A DNA stretch of 64,000 bases from Maledivibacter halophilus (lineage in GTDB: Bacteria > Bacillota > Clostridia > Peptostreptococcales > Caminicellaceae). Within the stretch, counting starts at the first letter, position 1. Every line of letters starts with the position of its first letter. Positions 1-7,409 of this stretch are shown here, piece by piece. The DNA is taken from positions 105,058 to 169,057 of the forward strand of contig NZ_FUZT01000009.1 of assembly GCF_900167445.1 (NCBI RefSeq), given 5' to 3'. A program made the translations under genes and the position numbers. Under the pieces are notes generated by a model. It was not told the DNA's origin, did no database searches, and saw only the letters and a list, made by a program, of their open reading frames with translations.

Positions 1-90
1 ACTGCTGGTGTATTTGTCTGGTCTATAATAGCTGTTGTTATATCTGGTACATTTGATACCATAATAAAGCTAACAAAAAGAGCATCATAA
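1..90 (+). CDS. C-terminal end of an unidentified membrane protein
   Basis: The first frame is open from base 1 to a TAA at 88-90 and encodes 29 residues ending in a hydrophobic stretch (VFVWSIIAVVISGTF) and a short basic tail (KLTKRAS). This looks like the last membrane helix of an integral membrane protein whose body lies left of the window. A factor-independent terminator follows directly, which supports a real gene end. Too little is present to name a family. Confidence 0.6.
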   Translation, partial: TAGVFVWSIIAVVISGTFDTIIKLTKRAS

Positions 91-115
91 GTGACACATA
101 AATAATATATAATAA

Positions 116-150
116 AAGCCATTTTATCATTTGATAAAATGGCTTTCTTA
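116..150 (+). terminator. Rho-independent terminator
   Basis: A perfect 14-bp stem (AAGCCATTTTATCA, 116-129, with its complement at 132-145) has a 2-base loop and a short T-rich tail. It closes the gene ending at 90 and may also serve the minus-strand remnant at 161-490, because the A run on the left gives a U-tract on that strand. Confidence 0.8.
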
Positions 151-160
151 AAATTGAACT

Positions 161-490
161 TCAAGCATTTCTACTAAAGGCTATCTCATTAATAGAATTT
201 ATAGGGATTACTACTGGAACACCTTCTTCATCAATTATTACCTTTGTATATACGCCGTATACAGAGTGTATCATTTTTGAAGTTATGACGGAAATAGGTT
301 TGCCCCATGCATAAATGCCTCCTTTGCCATCCAATACAATAATATTATCTGCATATCTAGCTGCAAGGTTAAGATCATGAAGTACTATAAGAGATGTAAT
401 TTTTCTTTCCCTTGTAATGGAATGTATCAATTTAATAATTTCTAAAGGAGCATATATCTTGCCTGTTGGATAAAAACAGCATATCTTTAT
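161..490 (-). pseudogene. Remnant of an iron-siderophore ABC ATPase (FepC/FecE type)
   Basis: The translation contains the H-loop region typical of FepC-type ATPases (LIVLHDLNLAARYADNIIVL), followed by the usual C-terminal tail. Everything upstream is missing: no Walker A, no signature motif and no Walker B. The frame runs back only to a TAA at 491-493, through residues with no ATPase similarity. What survives is about the last third of a protein of about 260 residues. An intact relative of the same family lies at 2875-3621, so the window holds one decayed and one working iron-chelate ATPase. The only available start would be a TTG at 430 with no ribosome site, so expression is unlikely. Confidence 0.75.
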
Positions 491-650
491 TTATGAACAA
501 TTCTTAAAGAAGCTTCTATTTTAACTAAAAACAGTTTTAAAGATAAACAACTTTAAGGTTTAATAAATTTCAAATGAAAAATGTAGAAGAATTCATTATT
601 TTATTTGAAATTTATTTTGAATGTTATTATTGTTTATCTATAAATAACGC

Positions 651-679
651 TTTACACTATAAAGTATTTATGTTAAAAT
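651..679 (+). promoter_or_regulatory. Sigma-A promoter of the iron-chelate importer operon
   Basis: TTTACA (651-656) and TAAAAT (674-679) are separated by 17 bases. This lies directly ahead of the Fur-like box at 686 and 72 bases upstream of the first gene. The rest of 491-650 is AT-rich with no gene that I can see. Confidence 0.55.
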
Positions 680-685
680 CTTCGA

Positions 686-700
686 TGAGAATGTTTCTCA
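686..700 (+). promoter_or_regulatory. Fur box
   Basis: TGAGAATGTTTCTCA is a 7-1-7 dyad matching the Fur consensus TGATAATNATTATCA at most positions. It sits just downstream of the -10 element, where bound Fur would block transcription. Four more boxes of the same kind occur at 5291, 5901, 6763 and 7372. Confidence 0.65.
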
Positions 701-717
701 TTTTTTTATAATATAAT

Positions 718-732
718 GTATGCCTGGCATAC
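718..732 (+). promoter_or_regulatory. Perfect 15-bp palindrome, possible MarR operator
   Basis: GTATGCCTGGCATAC is a perfect dyad with one central base, lying in the 5' untranslated region of the importer operon just before the ribosome site. It does not resemble a Fur box. The operon ends in a MarR-family gene (4678), so autoregulation through this site is plausible. That is inference. Confidence 0.45.
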
Positions 733-750
733 AAAGGGAGGTTTATAAAA

Positions 751-1860
751 GTGAAAAAGATTTTGATAATTTTTTTAGTTATGGTAATTACAGTTGGAGC
801 TTATGGCTGTGGTCAAAAGGAGATTGTTTCAAAACATGATGCTCCGGAAGTTGAAGAAAAAGTAGCATTGGATGAAGGACAAAGAGAAATAGTGGATTTA
901 GGTGGTAATGTTGTTAAATTGCCGTCAGCTGAAAAATTGAATCGTGTCGTTATTATTTCACCACCAATTGCATCAATTCAATATAGTGTACTTAAGGATA
1001 CAAGCAAAATAGTTGCTGTGCATCCATTTACATTCAAAAATGCTAATCCTCAGATAATAAAAAATATCTTCAAAAATTTTAATGACATTGATACTAGCTT
1101 TATAAAGGAATTTAATATAAGCACAGAATCTGTTTTAAATCTTAAGCCCGATATAATTTTTTATTATGGACAGCAGGAAAAAAAAGGTTTAGAGAGCTTA
1201 AAGATTCCTATGGTGGATTTTATGAAGCCCAAGGATAGAGATCCAGTTGCAATTACTACTGAATGGGAAAGATTGATTAGGGATATTTATGAAGTTAAAG
1301 ACGGAAAAACAATAAAAGAAGAATGGGAAAAGGTAAATCAGGAATTAAGCACTTCTTTAGAAAAAATAGGTGAAGATAAATTAAAAGGATTAATGATATT
1401 TAACAATAATAGCAACAAGATAATTGTTAGCGGTAATAATACATATGGAGATTATTGTATGGAAATGAGTGGATTAGTTAATGTAGCAGATAGCATTGTT
1501 GGAAAGAAAGAAGTTAGTATAGAACAAATTTATCAGTTCAATCCAGATATAATCTATGTATTTATGGGAGAGCCTGCTTCAAATTACATAAAGAGTATTG
1601 ATGGACAGGATTGGTCAAAGGTCAATGCTGTTAAAGAAAATAGAGTATATGATGTTCCAGAGGGAATATTTTCATGGGGAGCACCTAATGCTGATTCGCC
1701 TTTAATGATACATTGGATGGTCACAAAAAATTACCCGTCATATTTTAATGAAGATAAATTAATGAATACCATTAAGGAGTATTATGATAGTCATTATAAT
1801 ATGACTTTAACAGACGAAATGATTGATTCTATTGTTAAACCAAATAAAGAAAGAGAGTAA
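751..1860 (+). CDS. Iron-chelate ABC transporter substrate-binding lipoprotein (FecB/FepB type)
   Basis: This is the extracytoplasmic receptor that captures a ferric chelate (siderophore, haem or a corrinoid-like ligand) and hands it to the membrane permease. The 369-residue product starts at GTG after AGGGAGG. It has a signal peptide ending in a lipobox (GAYGC, Cys about residue 20), a charged linker, and a two-lobed class III binding protein with the usual long helix. Phrases such as LNLKPDIIFYYG and QFNPDIIYVFMG mark the two lobes. It is the first gene of the operon formed with the FecCD permease and ATPase and follows a Fur box, which points to iron. The exact ligand cannot be read from sequence. 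Confidence 0.85.
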   Translation: MKKILIIFLVMVITVGAYGCGQKEIVSKHDAPEVEEKVALDEGQREIVDLGGNVVKLPSAEKLNRVVIISPPIASIQYSVLKDTSKIVAVHPFTFKNANPQIIKNIFKNFNDIDTSFIKEFNISTESVLNLKPDIIFYYGQQEKKGLESLKIPMVDFMKPKDRDPVAITTEWERLIRDIYEVKDGKTIKEEWEKVNQELSTSLEKIGEDKLKGLMIFNNNSNKIIVSGNNTYGDYCMEMSGLVNVADSIVGKKEVSIEQIYQFNPDIIYVFMGEPASNYIKSIDGQDWSKVNAVKENRVYDVPEGIFSWGAPNADSPLMIHWMVTKNYPSYFNEDKLMNTIKEYYDSHYNMTLTDEMIDSIVKPNKERE

Positions 1861-1867
1861 TTATAAT

Positions 1868-2878
1868 ATGAAGGACAAGAATCTTAAAAGATATTACATA
1901 ATTCTTAGTATCATATTAATACTTCTCATATTTACTTCTTTAGCAGTTGGTAAGTTTGAGATTTCAAAACGAGATTTATTAGGGATATTAAAGAATACTT
2001 TGTCCAATAGACTTTCTATGGATGATATCGAAACATTTGTTATTTTTTCTGTAAGGCTTCCTCGGATTCTCATGGCAATACTCGTTGGTAGTGGACTTGC
2101 TGTAACAGGAGTAGGCATGCAGGCAATTTTTAAGAATCCCTTAGTTAGTCCCAGGATATTAGGTGTATCAGCTGGAGCTAGCTTTGGTGTTGCACTTGGT
2201 ATTTTAATTAATAATAACATTGTTTTTATACAGCTTATGGCATTCCTGTGGGGGATTGTCGCTGTATTACTTACCTATACAATTGGTAAAAGCAATAAAT
2301 CATCTTCCGTTATTATGCTGGTTTTGGCAGGCATAATTGTAAGTGCAGTTTTTACATCATTACTATCATTGGTGCAGTATAGTGCCGATGTAGATACGGA
2401 ACTGCCATCCATTATTTATTGGCTTATGGGAAGTTTATCTGGAATAGAGATGAGAGATGTAAAAGCGGCTTTTTTACCTATTGTGTTTTCTATTGGATTG
2501 TTGTTTATGATGAGATGGAAGCTTAATATGCTATCATTGTCAGATGAAGAAGCTGAGGCACTTGGACTTAATGTTAAGCTTTATAGAATATTGGTTATTA
2601 TATCTGCTACTATTATCTCGGCTACAGCTGTATCCATGTGTGGAATGATTGGATGGGTAGGGCTTATCACACCCCATATTGGAAGAATGATTGTGGGGAC
2701 TGATAATGAAAAGCTAATTCCTATTTCCATTATTATTGGAGGAATTTATTTGTTGTTAATAGATGACCTTTGCAGATTGATGTATAGCTCTGAGATACCA
2801 TTATCTGTATTAACTGCTTTAATTGGAGCACCGGTTTTTGGATTGCTTTTAAAAAAGACAGGAGGGAATTGGACATGA
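1868..2878 (+). CDS. FecCD-family ABC permease
   Basis: Integral membrane permease of the importer. The 336-residue product has about ten predicted helices. It keeps the family signatures near the N-terminus (RLPRILMAILVGSGLAVTGVGMQ), then NPLVSPRILGVSAGA, and the cytoplasmic coupling region GWVGLITPHIGRM. I start at the ATG at 1868, which is preceded by AGAGAG. The upstream extension to 1823 would overlap the receptor gene and adds only low-complexity residues. The stop overlaps the ATPase start (ATGA), indicating translational coupling. As usual for this family, one permease gene probably forms a homodimer. Confidence 0.88.
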   Translation: MKDKNLKRYYIILSIILILLIFTSLAVGKFEISKRDLLGILKNTLSNRLSMDDIETFVIFSVRLPRILMAILVGSGLAVTGVGMQAIFKNPLVSPRILGVSAGASFGVALGILINNNIVFIQLMAFLWGIVAVLLTYTIGKSNKSSSVIMLVLAGIIVSAVFTSLLSLVQYSADVDTELPSIIYWLMGSLSGIEMRDVKAAFLPIVFSIGLLFMMRWKLNMLSLSDEEAEALGLNVKLYRILVIISATIISATAVSMCGMIGWVGLITPHIGRMIVGTDNEKLIPISIIIGGIYLLLIDDLCRLMYSSEIPLSVLTALIGAPVFGLLLKKTGGNWT

Positions 2879-3621
2879 TTTTTAAGGTAGAAAATGGACA
2901 TTTTTATTACAATGACATACCTGTTTTAAAAAATATAAACTTTGTAATAGAAAAAGGGGAATTAATGACAATACTTGGGCCAAATGGAGTAGGGAAAACT
3001 ACTTTAGTCAAGTGTATGCTTGGCTTTTTAGAATGGACTAAAGGGGATACCCTTATAGATGACTGTACTATAAAAGACTATTCTAGAAGTCAGCTGTGGA
3101 AAAGGATAGGATATGTACCTCAAATGAAAACTCTACCATTTTCCTATACGGTGGAATCATTAGTACTCATGGGACGGAACCCTTATATAAACTTTTTTTC
3201 AAGACCTAAGGAAGAGGACTATTATCATGTACATAAGATATTAAAAGCTTTTGGACTTGAACATTTGAAAAAGAAACGAATAAATAGATTAAGCGGTGGG
3301 GAAATACAAATGATCTTGATAGCAAGAGCATTAGTTTCAGAGCCTGAAATGCTGATTCTTGATGAACCAGAACTGAATTTAGACTTAGCAAATCAAGTGA
3401 GAATTTTTGATGTATTGATTGGGCTGGTTAAATCTAAAGGAATTAGTTGTATTGTTAATACACATCATCCTATGAATGCTGTGAGATATGGACAAAAATC
3501 TCTATTATTAATGAAGAATTTTAAATATATTTATGGAAATGTTAATAATGTTTTAAATAAGAAAAATCTATCCACAACCTTTGAGCTTTCAAAAGATTGG
3601 TTTGATTTTAAAATTAGTTAG
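2875..3621 (+). CDS. Iron-chelate ABC transporter ATPase (FepC/BtuD type)
   Basis: ATP-hydrolysing subunit of the importer, 248 residues. Visible motifs are Walker A GPNGVGKTT, Q-loop (GYVPQ), signature LSGGE, Walker B (MLILDEPELNLD) and the H-loop (VNTHH). The stretch between Q-loop and signature (VLMGRNPYINFFSRPKEEDYYHV) is typical of FecE/BtuD ATPases. The start is the ATG at 2875, nine bases after GGAGG and overlapping the permease stop; a TTG at 2869 is less well placed. The C-terminus is a little shorter than in many FepC proteins but looks complete. Confidence 0.9.
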   Translation: MIFKVENGHFYYNDIPVLKNINFVIEKGELMTILGPNGVGKTTLVKCMLGFLEWTKGDTLIDDCTIKDYSRSQLWKRIGYVPQMKTLPFSYTVESLVLMGRNPYINFFSRPKEEDYYHVHKILKAFGLEHLKKKRINRLSGGEIQMILIARALVSEPEMLILDEPELNLDLANQVRIFDVLIGLVKSKGISCIVNTHHPMNAVRYGQKSLLLMKNFKYIYGNVNNVLNKKNLSTTFELSKDWFDFKIS

Positions 3622-3633
3622 GAGGGGATTATC

Positions 3634-4647
3634 ATGTTAAATAAAAAAGACTGCAGCCCAAATTATTTTTATAAAATGGTTCAAAATTATAAGGAAGCCC
3701 AACTGTTATTTGCTGCAATAGAGCTAGATATATTTACTTACTTAGGAGAATTTAAAGATTACAAGGCTGTAGCTTTAGAAACAGGTTATAATGAAAGAAA
3801 TCTAAAGTTCTTTTTAAATAGCTTAGTGGCAATTGGCTTGATAGAAAAGAAAGGTGATATTTACAGAAATACGCCTATAGTGGATCGCTATTTAAATAAA
3901 GAAAGAGAAGTATATTTAGGTGGATATATTGTATTTAGAGAAAAAATGACACAACTTTTAAATGTAGTAGAACGTGTTAAGAAAGGCCCAATTGACTATG
4001 TTGTAAAAAATAATAAAGGCGTTGAGGTTTATGACTTTTATAAGTTAGCAAAGCTATCAATTAAAGAAATGTATACAGGAAGAGTCCAGTCGTTATTAGA
4101 GATTTCAAAATCCTTATTTATTAAAGACAAAGCTTTAAAGATATTGGACTTAGGGGGAGGTTCTGGTACTCTGGCAATAGAGTTTATCAAAAATTATCCT
4201 GATTCTACAGGTGTGATTTTTGAGCATCCCTCGGTTTCTAGACTACCTAAGGAATTAGTTAAAGAAATGGAATTTGAGGATCGTATAAAAGTTTTATCAG
4301 GAGACTTTACTATTGATGACATAGGAAAGGATTATGATTTTATAATAGCTTCTGGGGTATTGGATTTTGCTAAGGATAGTTTATCTCATATGGTGAAGAA
4401 GCTATATGATGCTTTAAATGTTTCAGGATATCTTTACATTGTCTCCCATGATGTTAATGAAGAGCATACGGCACCAAAGCAATCCATAGTTGGATGGTTA
4501 TCTAGTCATTTAGATGGCTTAGATATTTTGCTTGATAAGAATAGTATTACTAATGCCTTAGAGACAGGTGGTTTTGTAGAAATAGAGAGGGATAATATAC
4601 AAGGAATCATGGATAATCTACAGGGTGAGATTTATATTAAAGGTTGA
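3634..4647 (+). CDS. SAM-dependent O-methyltransferase-like protein
   Basis: The 337-residue product has an N-terminal winged-helix dimerisation domain (about residues 15-90), as in the acetylserotonin/hydroxyneurosporene O-methyltransferase family. A Rossmann methyltransferase domain follows, with motif I LDLGGGSGTL near residue 170 and an acidic residue after the second strand (IFEHP). It starts 12 bases after the importer ATPase, with AGGAGGGG ahead, so it is in the same operon. Its substrate is unknown. Position suggests it modifies the imported chelate or an endogenous ligand. A second chelate/metal importer operon in this window also ends in a methyltransferase gene (38887). Confidence 0.75.
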   Translation: MLNKKDCSPNYFYKMVQNYKEAQLLFAAIELDIFTYLGEFKDYKAVALETGYNERNLKFFLNSLVAIGLIEKKGDIYRNTPIVDRYLNKEREVYLGGYIVFREKMTQLLNVVERVKKGPIDYVVKNNKGVEVYDFYKLAKLSIKEMYTGRVQSLLEISKSLFIKDKALKILDLGGGSGTLAIEFIKNYPDSTGVIFEHPSVSRLPKELVKEMEFEDRIKVLSGDFTIDDIGKDYDFIIASGVLDFAKDSLSHMVKKLYDALNVSGYLYIVSHDVNEEHTAPKQSIVGWLSSHLDGLDILLDKNSITNALETGGFVEIERDNIQGIMDNLQGEIYIKG

Positions 4648-4677
4648 AAATCCTATTAAATTTAATATAATTATTAT

Positions 4678-5127
4678 ATGAAGGATAAAACTCGTGAAAT
4701 AATGGGAGAATTTTTAGAATTAATTGAAGTAGTAGCCAATGGGAAAAGAAAGATTTTGGATTTTGGAGATGATATGGTCTTTTACAGGGGTGAAATCCAT
4801 ATGATTAAAGTAATTGGCGATCATTCAGGTATTTATATATCTGAGCTGGCTAGGCACTTTAATATTACCCGTGCAGTTGTATCAAAGACCATAATTAAGT
4901 TAGAAAGGAATGGTTTTGTACGTAAAGAAGAAGATCCATCTGATAGGAAGCGGGTATGTTTGTATCTTACTGAGCGAGGCAAAGAAGCCTACGAAGCTCA
5001 TAATACCTTTCATCTTGTAAATGATAAAAATATATATCAATTTTTAGAGGGATTAGAGGATGATGATCTGGATATAGTTAAGGCTTTTATGGTAAAAGTA
5101 AATGAAATGGTAAAGAATCATTTCTAA
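4678..5127 (+). CDS. MarR-family transcriptional regulator
   Basis: The 149-residue product has the MarR winged helix: HTH region GIYISELARHFNITRAVVSKTIIKLERNGFV (about residues 48-80), then the wing with the hallmark DPSDRKRVCLYLTERGKEA. It lies 30 bases downstream of the methyltransferase gene and is the last gene before a strong terminator. No good ribosome site precedes the ATG at 4678, so translation may depend on the upstream gene. The palindrome at 718-732 is a candidate target. Confidence 0.85.
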   Translation: MKDKTREIMGEFLELIEVVANGKRKILDFGDDMVFYRGEIHMIKVIGDHSGIYISELARHFNITRAVVSKTIIKLERNGFVRKEEDPSDRKRVCLYLTERGKEAYEAHNTFHLVNDKNIYQFLEGLEDDDLDIVKAFMVKVNEMVKNHF

Positions 5128-5147
5128 TAACAGGTACAGTTTTGAAA

Positions 5148-5197
5148 AAAAGAGCTGCCTAAAGTGATTTTGAAATCACTTTAGGCAGCTCTTTTTC
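5148..5197 (+). terminator. Strong Rho-independent terminator
   Basis: An about 20-bp stem (AGAGCTGCCTAAAGTGATTT and its complement) around a very short loop is flanked by an A run on the left and CTTTTTCT on the right. It ends the importer-methyltransferase-marR operon. Confidence 0.9.
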
Positions 5198-5290
5198 TAT
5201 TTTAATGATAAAAACATATTCAAGATAGGGATTATGGGTAAAGAAAAAAATTCCTTATGGGATCAAAAGAATTCTTTAAAGAGTGGCAAA

Positions 5291-5305
5291 TGATAATCGG
5301 TATCA
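5291..5305 (+). promoter_or_regulatory. Fur box ahead of decayed Dpp-type permease genes
   Basis: TGATAATCGGTATCA matches the 7-1-7 Fur consensus at 13 of 14 dyad positions. It lies 35 bases upstream of the permease remnants, so a former metal or chelate importer here was probably iron-repressed. Confidence 0.7.
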
Positions 5306-5325
5306 TTTAAACTGTTCAAGAGGAG

Positions 5326-5568
5326 GTGTTAGCTATAAGAAATTTCATTGTAGAAAAGGTTATATCGAAATTCATTATATTTTTATGCATAACGTTGATA
5401 GCTTTTATATTGATGAATATCTTCCACGCTATTAAGGACAGAGATTTTCCAGTTGTTGTTGCATTTATTGTGTTATCAGCTATAATCTTCTCGATTTGTA
5501 GTATTGCTGCAGAAGTAATAGTCGTGAGAATAAATAAAAGACTTTTGGAGAGTAATGAAGTATTATGA
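5326..5568 (+). pseudogene. Remnant of a Dpp/Nik-type ABC permease (dppB-like), middle deleted
   Basis: The 80-residue frame joins two ends of a DppB-type permease. Residues 1-31 match its N-terminal first helix. The remainder (IKDRDFPVVVAFIVLSAIIFSI) matches the C-terminal signature, which reads FSRDYPVIQGYVLF in the intact homologue at 35386-36336. Roughly 230 internal residues are missing. AGGAGG is present, but no ATG lies at the right distance. The only start is a GTG inside the ribosome site, so the original start codon is probably lost too. Confidence 0.7.
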
Positions 5569-5865
5569 GTAAAAAAAATCTGTTTAGCATTATTCTTAAT
5601 AATCATAATTATATTTACAGCTTTATTAGCTCCTTATATTGCTCCAAACGATCCCTATGAGAACAATATAAATATGAGATTTAAAAAAAGTAGCAGTACA
5701 TATCCTTTAGGAACTGATAAAATAGCATTAGGAATATTTGATATTTTCATGGCCTTTCCAGCCTTTATTTATATTATGGTTTTAATTGGGATTTTAGGTA
5801 ATGGAAAGCTTAACCTTATTATTTTAATGACTGTATCCACATGGGTAATATTCATATCTTCTTGA
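5565..5865 (+). pseudogene. Remnant of a Dpp/Nik-type ABC permease (dppC-like), frameshifted and deleted
   Basis: An ATG at 5565 overlaps the previous stop (ATGA), as in intact dppBC pairs. A run of eight A bases (5571-5578) then shifts the frame; with seven, the N-terminus would read MSKKICLA. In the correct frame the text continues LLAPYIAPNDPYE and PLGTDK, classic DppC N-terminal motifs. It then jumps straight to IFDIFMAFPAF and VLIGILGNG, which lie much further along in the intact homologue at 36338. The frame stops at 5865 inside the next conserved block. This is frameshift plus internal deletion plus truncation. Confidence 0.7.
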
Positions 5866-5889
5866 CAATGAATATATATATGATAAAAT
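5862..5889 (+). promoter_or_regulatory. Sigma-A promoter for the DUF2325 gene
   Basis: TTGACA (5862-5867), 16-base spacer, TAAAAT (5884-5889). A Fur box follows 11 bases downstream. Confidence 0.5.
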
Positions 5890-5900
5890 ATAAATAATAA

Positions 5901-5915
5901 TGATAATCGTTATCA
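5901..5915 (+). promoter_or_regulatory. Fur box
   Basis: TGATAATCGTTATCA is the best Fur-consensus match in the window (7-1-7 dyad, one mismatch). It lies between the promoter at 5862-5889 and the ribosome site of the next gene. Confidence 0.8.
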
Positions 5916-5936
5916 AATAGAAAGGAGTGAAATATT

Positions 5937-6221
5937 GTGAGTGTAGTTATAATAGGTGGACACGAGAGAATGGAAAGAATTTATAAGGATGCAGGTAAAA
6001 AACATGGATGTCGAGTAAAGGTTTTTACCAAGATGAAGGGAGATTTAATGAAAAGAATAGGTAATCCCGATTATATAGTTACTTTTACAGATGTTGTATC
6101 CCATAAATTAGTAAATACAACAATGAAAATTTCTAAGAAAAAAAACATACCCAATTTAAGATTGCATAATAGCAGCCTTACTACTTTGGAAAATGCTTTA
6201 ATAGAAATGAAATGTAGTTAA
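5937..6221 (+). CDS. DUF2325 family protein
   Basis: The 94-residue product opens with SVVIIGGHERMERIYKDAGKKHGC and continues with a second half containing YIVTFTDVVSHKLVNTTMKISKKKNIP. This matches the small DUF2325 family, whose function is not established; members often sit near iron or redox genes. The start is a GTG about ten bases after AAAGGAG. A Fur box and promoter directly upstream show iron-dependent expression. The GGxxRM-type N-terminus followed by a paired alpha/beta pattern suggests a small Rossmann-like fold. I do not infer an activity. Confidence 0.75.
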   Translation: MSVVIIGGHERMERIYKDAGKKHGCRVKVFTKMKGDLMKRIGNPDYIVTFTDVVSHKLVNTTMKISKKKNIPNLRLHNSSLTTLENALIEMKCS

Positions 6222-6308
6222 TAATTGAGATAATTGCATAGGATAATATTATCCTCAATTAGACTAAGAATTTGAATTTCAAAAGAAAAATTAAAGAGAG
6301 TGAACAAT

Positions 6309-6704
6309 ATGTCAACATTAGTAAATAGTTATAGTCCATCCAAAAGTAATATGATAGTATATAAAATCTTCAAATATAATCCTTTTAAAACCTTCGATAC
6401 TAGGGAGCTTTTAACAAAAATAAATAAAGAGAAACAAGTTATGAGTAAAAGAACAGTATTTAGAGCAATTAATAAGCTGGTTGAAGCTGAAAAGATATAT
6501 TGTTGTACTATTAACAAGGGAACAAGGAGATTCCAACTATTAAGTAATAACTACTATTTAATGATATGTGAAAAATGTGGAGCTAAAATATTTGGAGAAA
6601 TAGAAGATTCTAATATTATTAGTGCAATACATAAAAGGAATACTGACGTATTTATAAAAAAAATGATTATAGAAATTAATGGAATTTGCAAAAAATGTCG
6701 TTAA
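6309..6704 (+). CDS. Fur-family paralogue lacking the usual His metal cluster
   Basis: The 131-residue product has the Fur winged helix (FDTRELLTKIN, then SKRTVFRAINKLVEAEKIY, where the family reads STVYR-L--L---G) and the dimerisation domain with both CxxC pairs (CEKCG about residue 84; CKKCR at the very end), the structural zinc site. The family's HHxHxxC stretch reads NNYYLMIC here, and the later HxH region has no His (FIKKMIIEINGIC), so the regulatory metal site appears lost. I start at the ATG at 6309 after AAAGAGAG. It sits between DUF2325 and feoA inside a Fur regulon. It could be a metal-blind Fur antagonist or a heme/redox sensor. Confidence 0.7.
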   Translation: MSTLVNSYSPSKSNMIVYKIFKYNPFKTFDTRELLTKINKEKQVMSKRTVFRAINKLVEAEKIYCCTINKGTRRFQLLSNNYYLMICEKCGAKIFGEIEDSNIISAIHKRNTDVFIKKMIIEINGICKKCR

Positions 6705-6762
6705 AAATATAATAAATAGTATTGATAATAATGTATAACTAATATATAATATAAAATAGCAA

Positions 6763-6777
6763 TGATAATCAATATCA
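6763..6777 (+). promoter_or_regulatory. Fur box of the feo operon
   Basis: TGATAATCAATATCA, a 7-1-7 Fur dyad, lies 46 bases before the first feoA start. Confidence 0.78.
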
Positions 6778-6822
6778 ATAATTATGTTTTATAATTCACA
6801 TAATCATGTGGGAGGGATTTAT

Positions 6823-7044
6823 ATGCCATTAGCTATGACTGGTCCAGGCCAAGAGGTTGTATTGAAAGCTATTAACTGGGGACCTAAGATGAAAAAGAGA
6901 TTACAAGATATGGGATTAACCCCTGGAGTTAAGGTTAGTGTTATATCAAATAATAATAATGGTGCATTTATACTAGATGTAAGAGGATCAAGATTAGTTT
7001 TAGGAGGAATGGTGGCTCACCAGATATTAGTAGATATTGCTTAG
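6823..7044 (+). CDS. feoA: Ferrous iron transport protein A (first copy)
   Basis: The 73-residue SH3-like protein is thought to assist FeoB-mediated Fe(II) uptake on the cytoplasmic side. Family features are KKRLQDMGLTPGVKVSVISN and the final GMVAHQILVDI. I start at the ATG at 6823, seven bases after GGGAGG, giving the standard FeoA length. The longer frame from 6784 crosses the ribosome site and overlaps no conserved sequence. A second feoA follows at 7129, as is common in clostridia. Confidence 0.88.
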   Translation: MPLAMTGPGQEVVLKAINWGPKMKKRLQDMGLTPGVKVSVISNNNNGAFILDVRGSRLVLGGMVAHQILVDIA

Positions 7045-7062
7045 AATATGATATCAAATAAT

Positions 7063-7082
7063 CTTCGGGCTAAAACCCGAAG
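7063..7082 (+). terminator. Small hairpin between the two feoA genes
   Basis: CTTCGGG (7063-7069) pairs with CCCGAAG (7076-7082) around a short A-rich loop; ATTTTAT follows. It is too weak a U-tract for a firm terminator and may be an mRNA processing or attenuation hairpin within the feo operon. Confidence 0.45.
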
Positions 7083-7128
7083 TATTTTATGGATATAATT
7101 AAATCGTATATGTTTAGGAGGTAATTTT

Positions 7129-7353
7129 ATGGAAAAAACTTTAAAAGCCTTAAAGCCGGGACAAAGTGGTAAAATAGCAATGATAAAATGTAAAGGGGCT
7201 GTAAGAAGACGTCTTATGGATATGGGTGTGGTTAAGGGGACAGAAGTTTATGTTGAAAAGATAGCACCATTAGGAGATCCAATTGAAGTTAAAGTAAAGG
7301 GATATAATTTGTCTTTAAGGAAAGAAGACGCTAAAAATATTATAATGGAATAA
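7129..7353 (+). CDS. feoA: Ferrous iron transport protein A (second copy)
   Basis: The 74-residue FeoA-type SH3 protein reads LKPGQSGKIAMIKCKGAVRRRLMDMGVVKGTEV, closer to the classic FeoA pattern than the copy at 6823. It starts at ATG after TAGGAGG and lies 56 bases before feoB, with a separate Fur box in the gap. It probably works with FeoB at the membrane. Confidence 0.9.
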   Translation: MEKTLKALKPGQSGKIAMIKCKGAVRRRLMDMGVVKGTEVYVEKIAPLGDPIEVKVKGYNLSLRKEDAKNIIME

Positions 7354-7371
7354 TTTTTTTTGATTAGTTAA

Positions 7372-7386
7372 TGATAATGAATCTCA
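7372..7386 (+). promoter_or_regulatory. Fur box immediately before feoB
   Basis: TGATAATGAATCTCA is a 7-1-7 dyad with two departures from consensus. It lies 24 bases ahead of the feoB start, so feoB may have its own iron-repressed start or a second point of control. Confidence 0.65.
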
Positions 7387-7409
7387 TGTTCAAATAAGGG
7401 GGAATAAAT

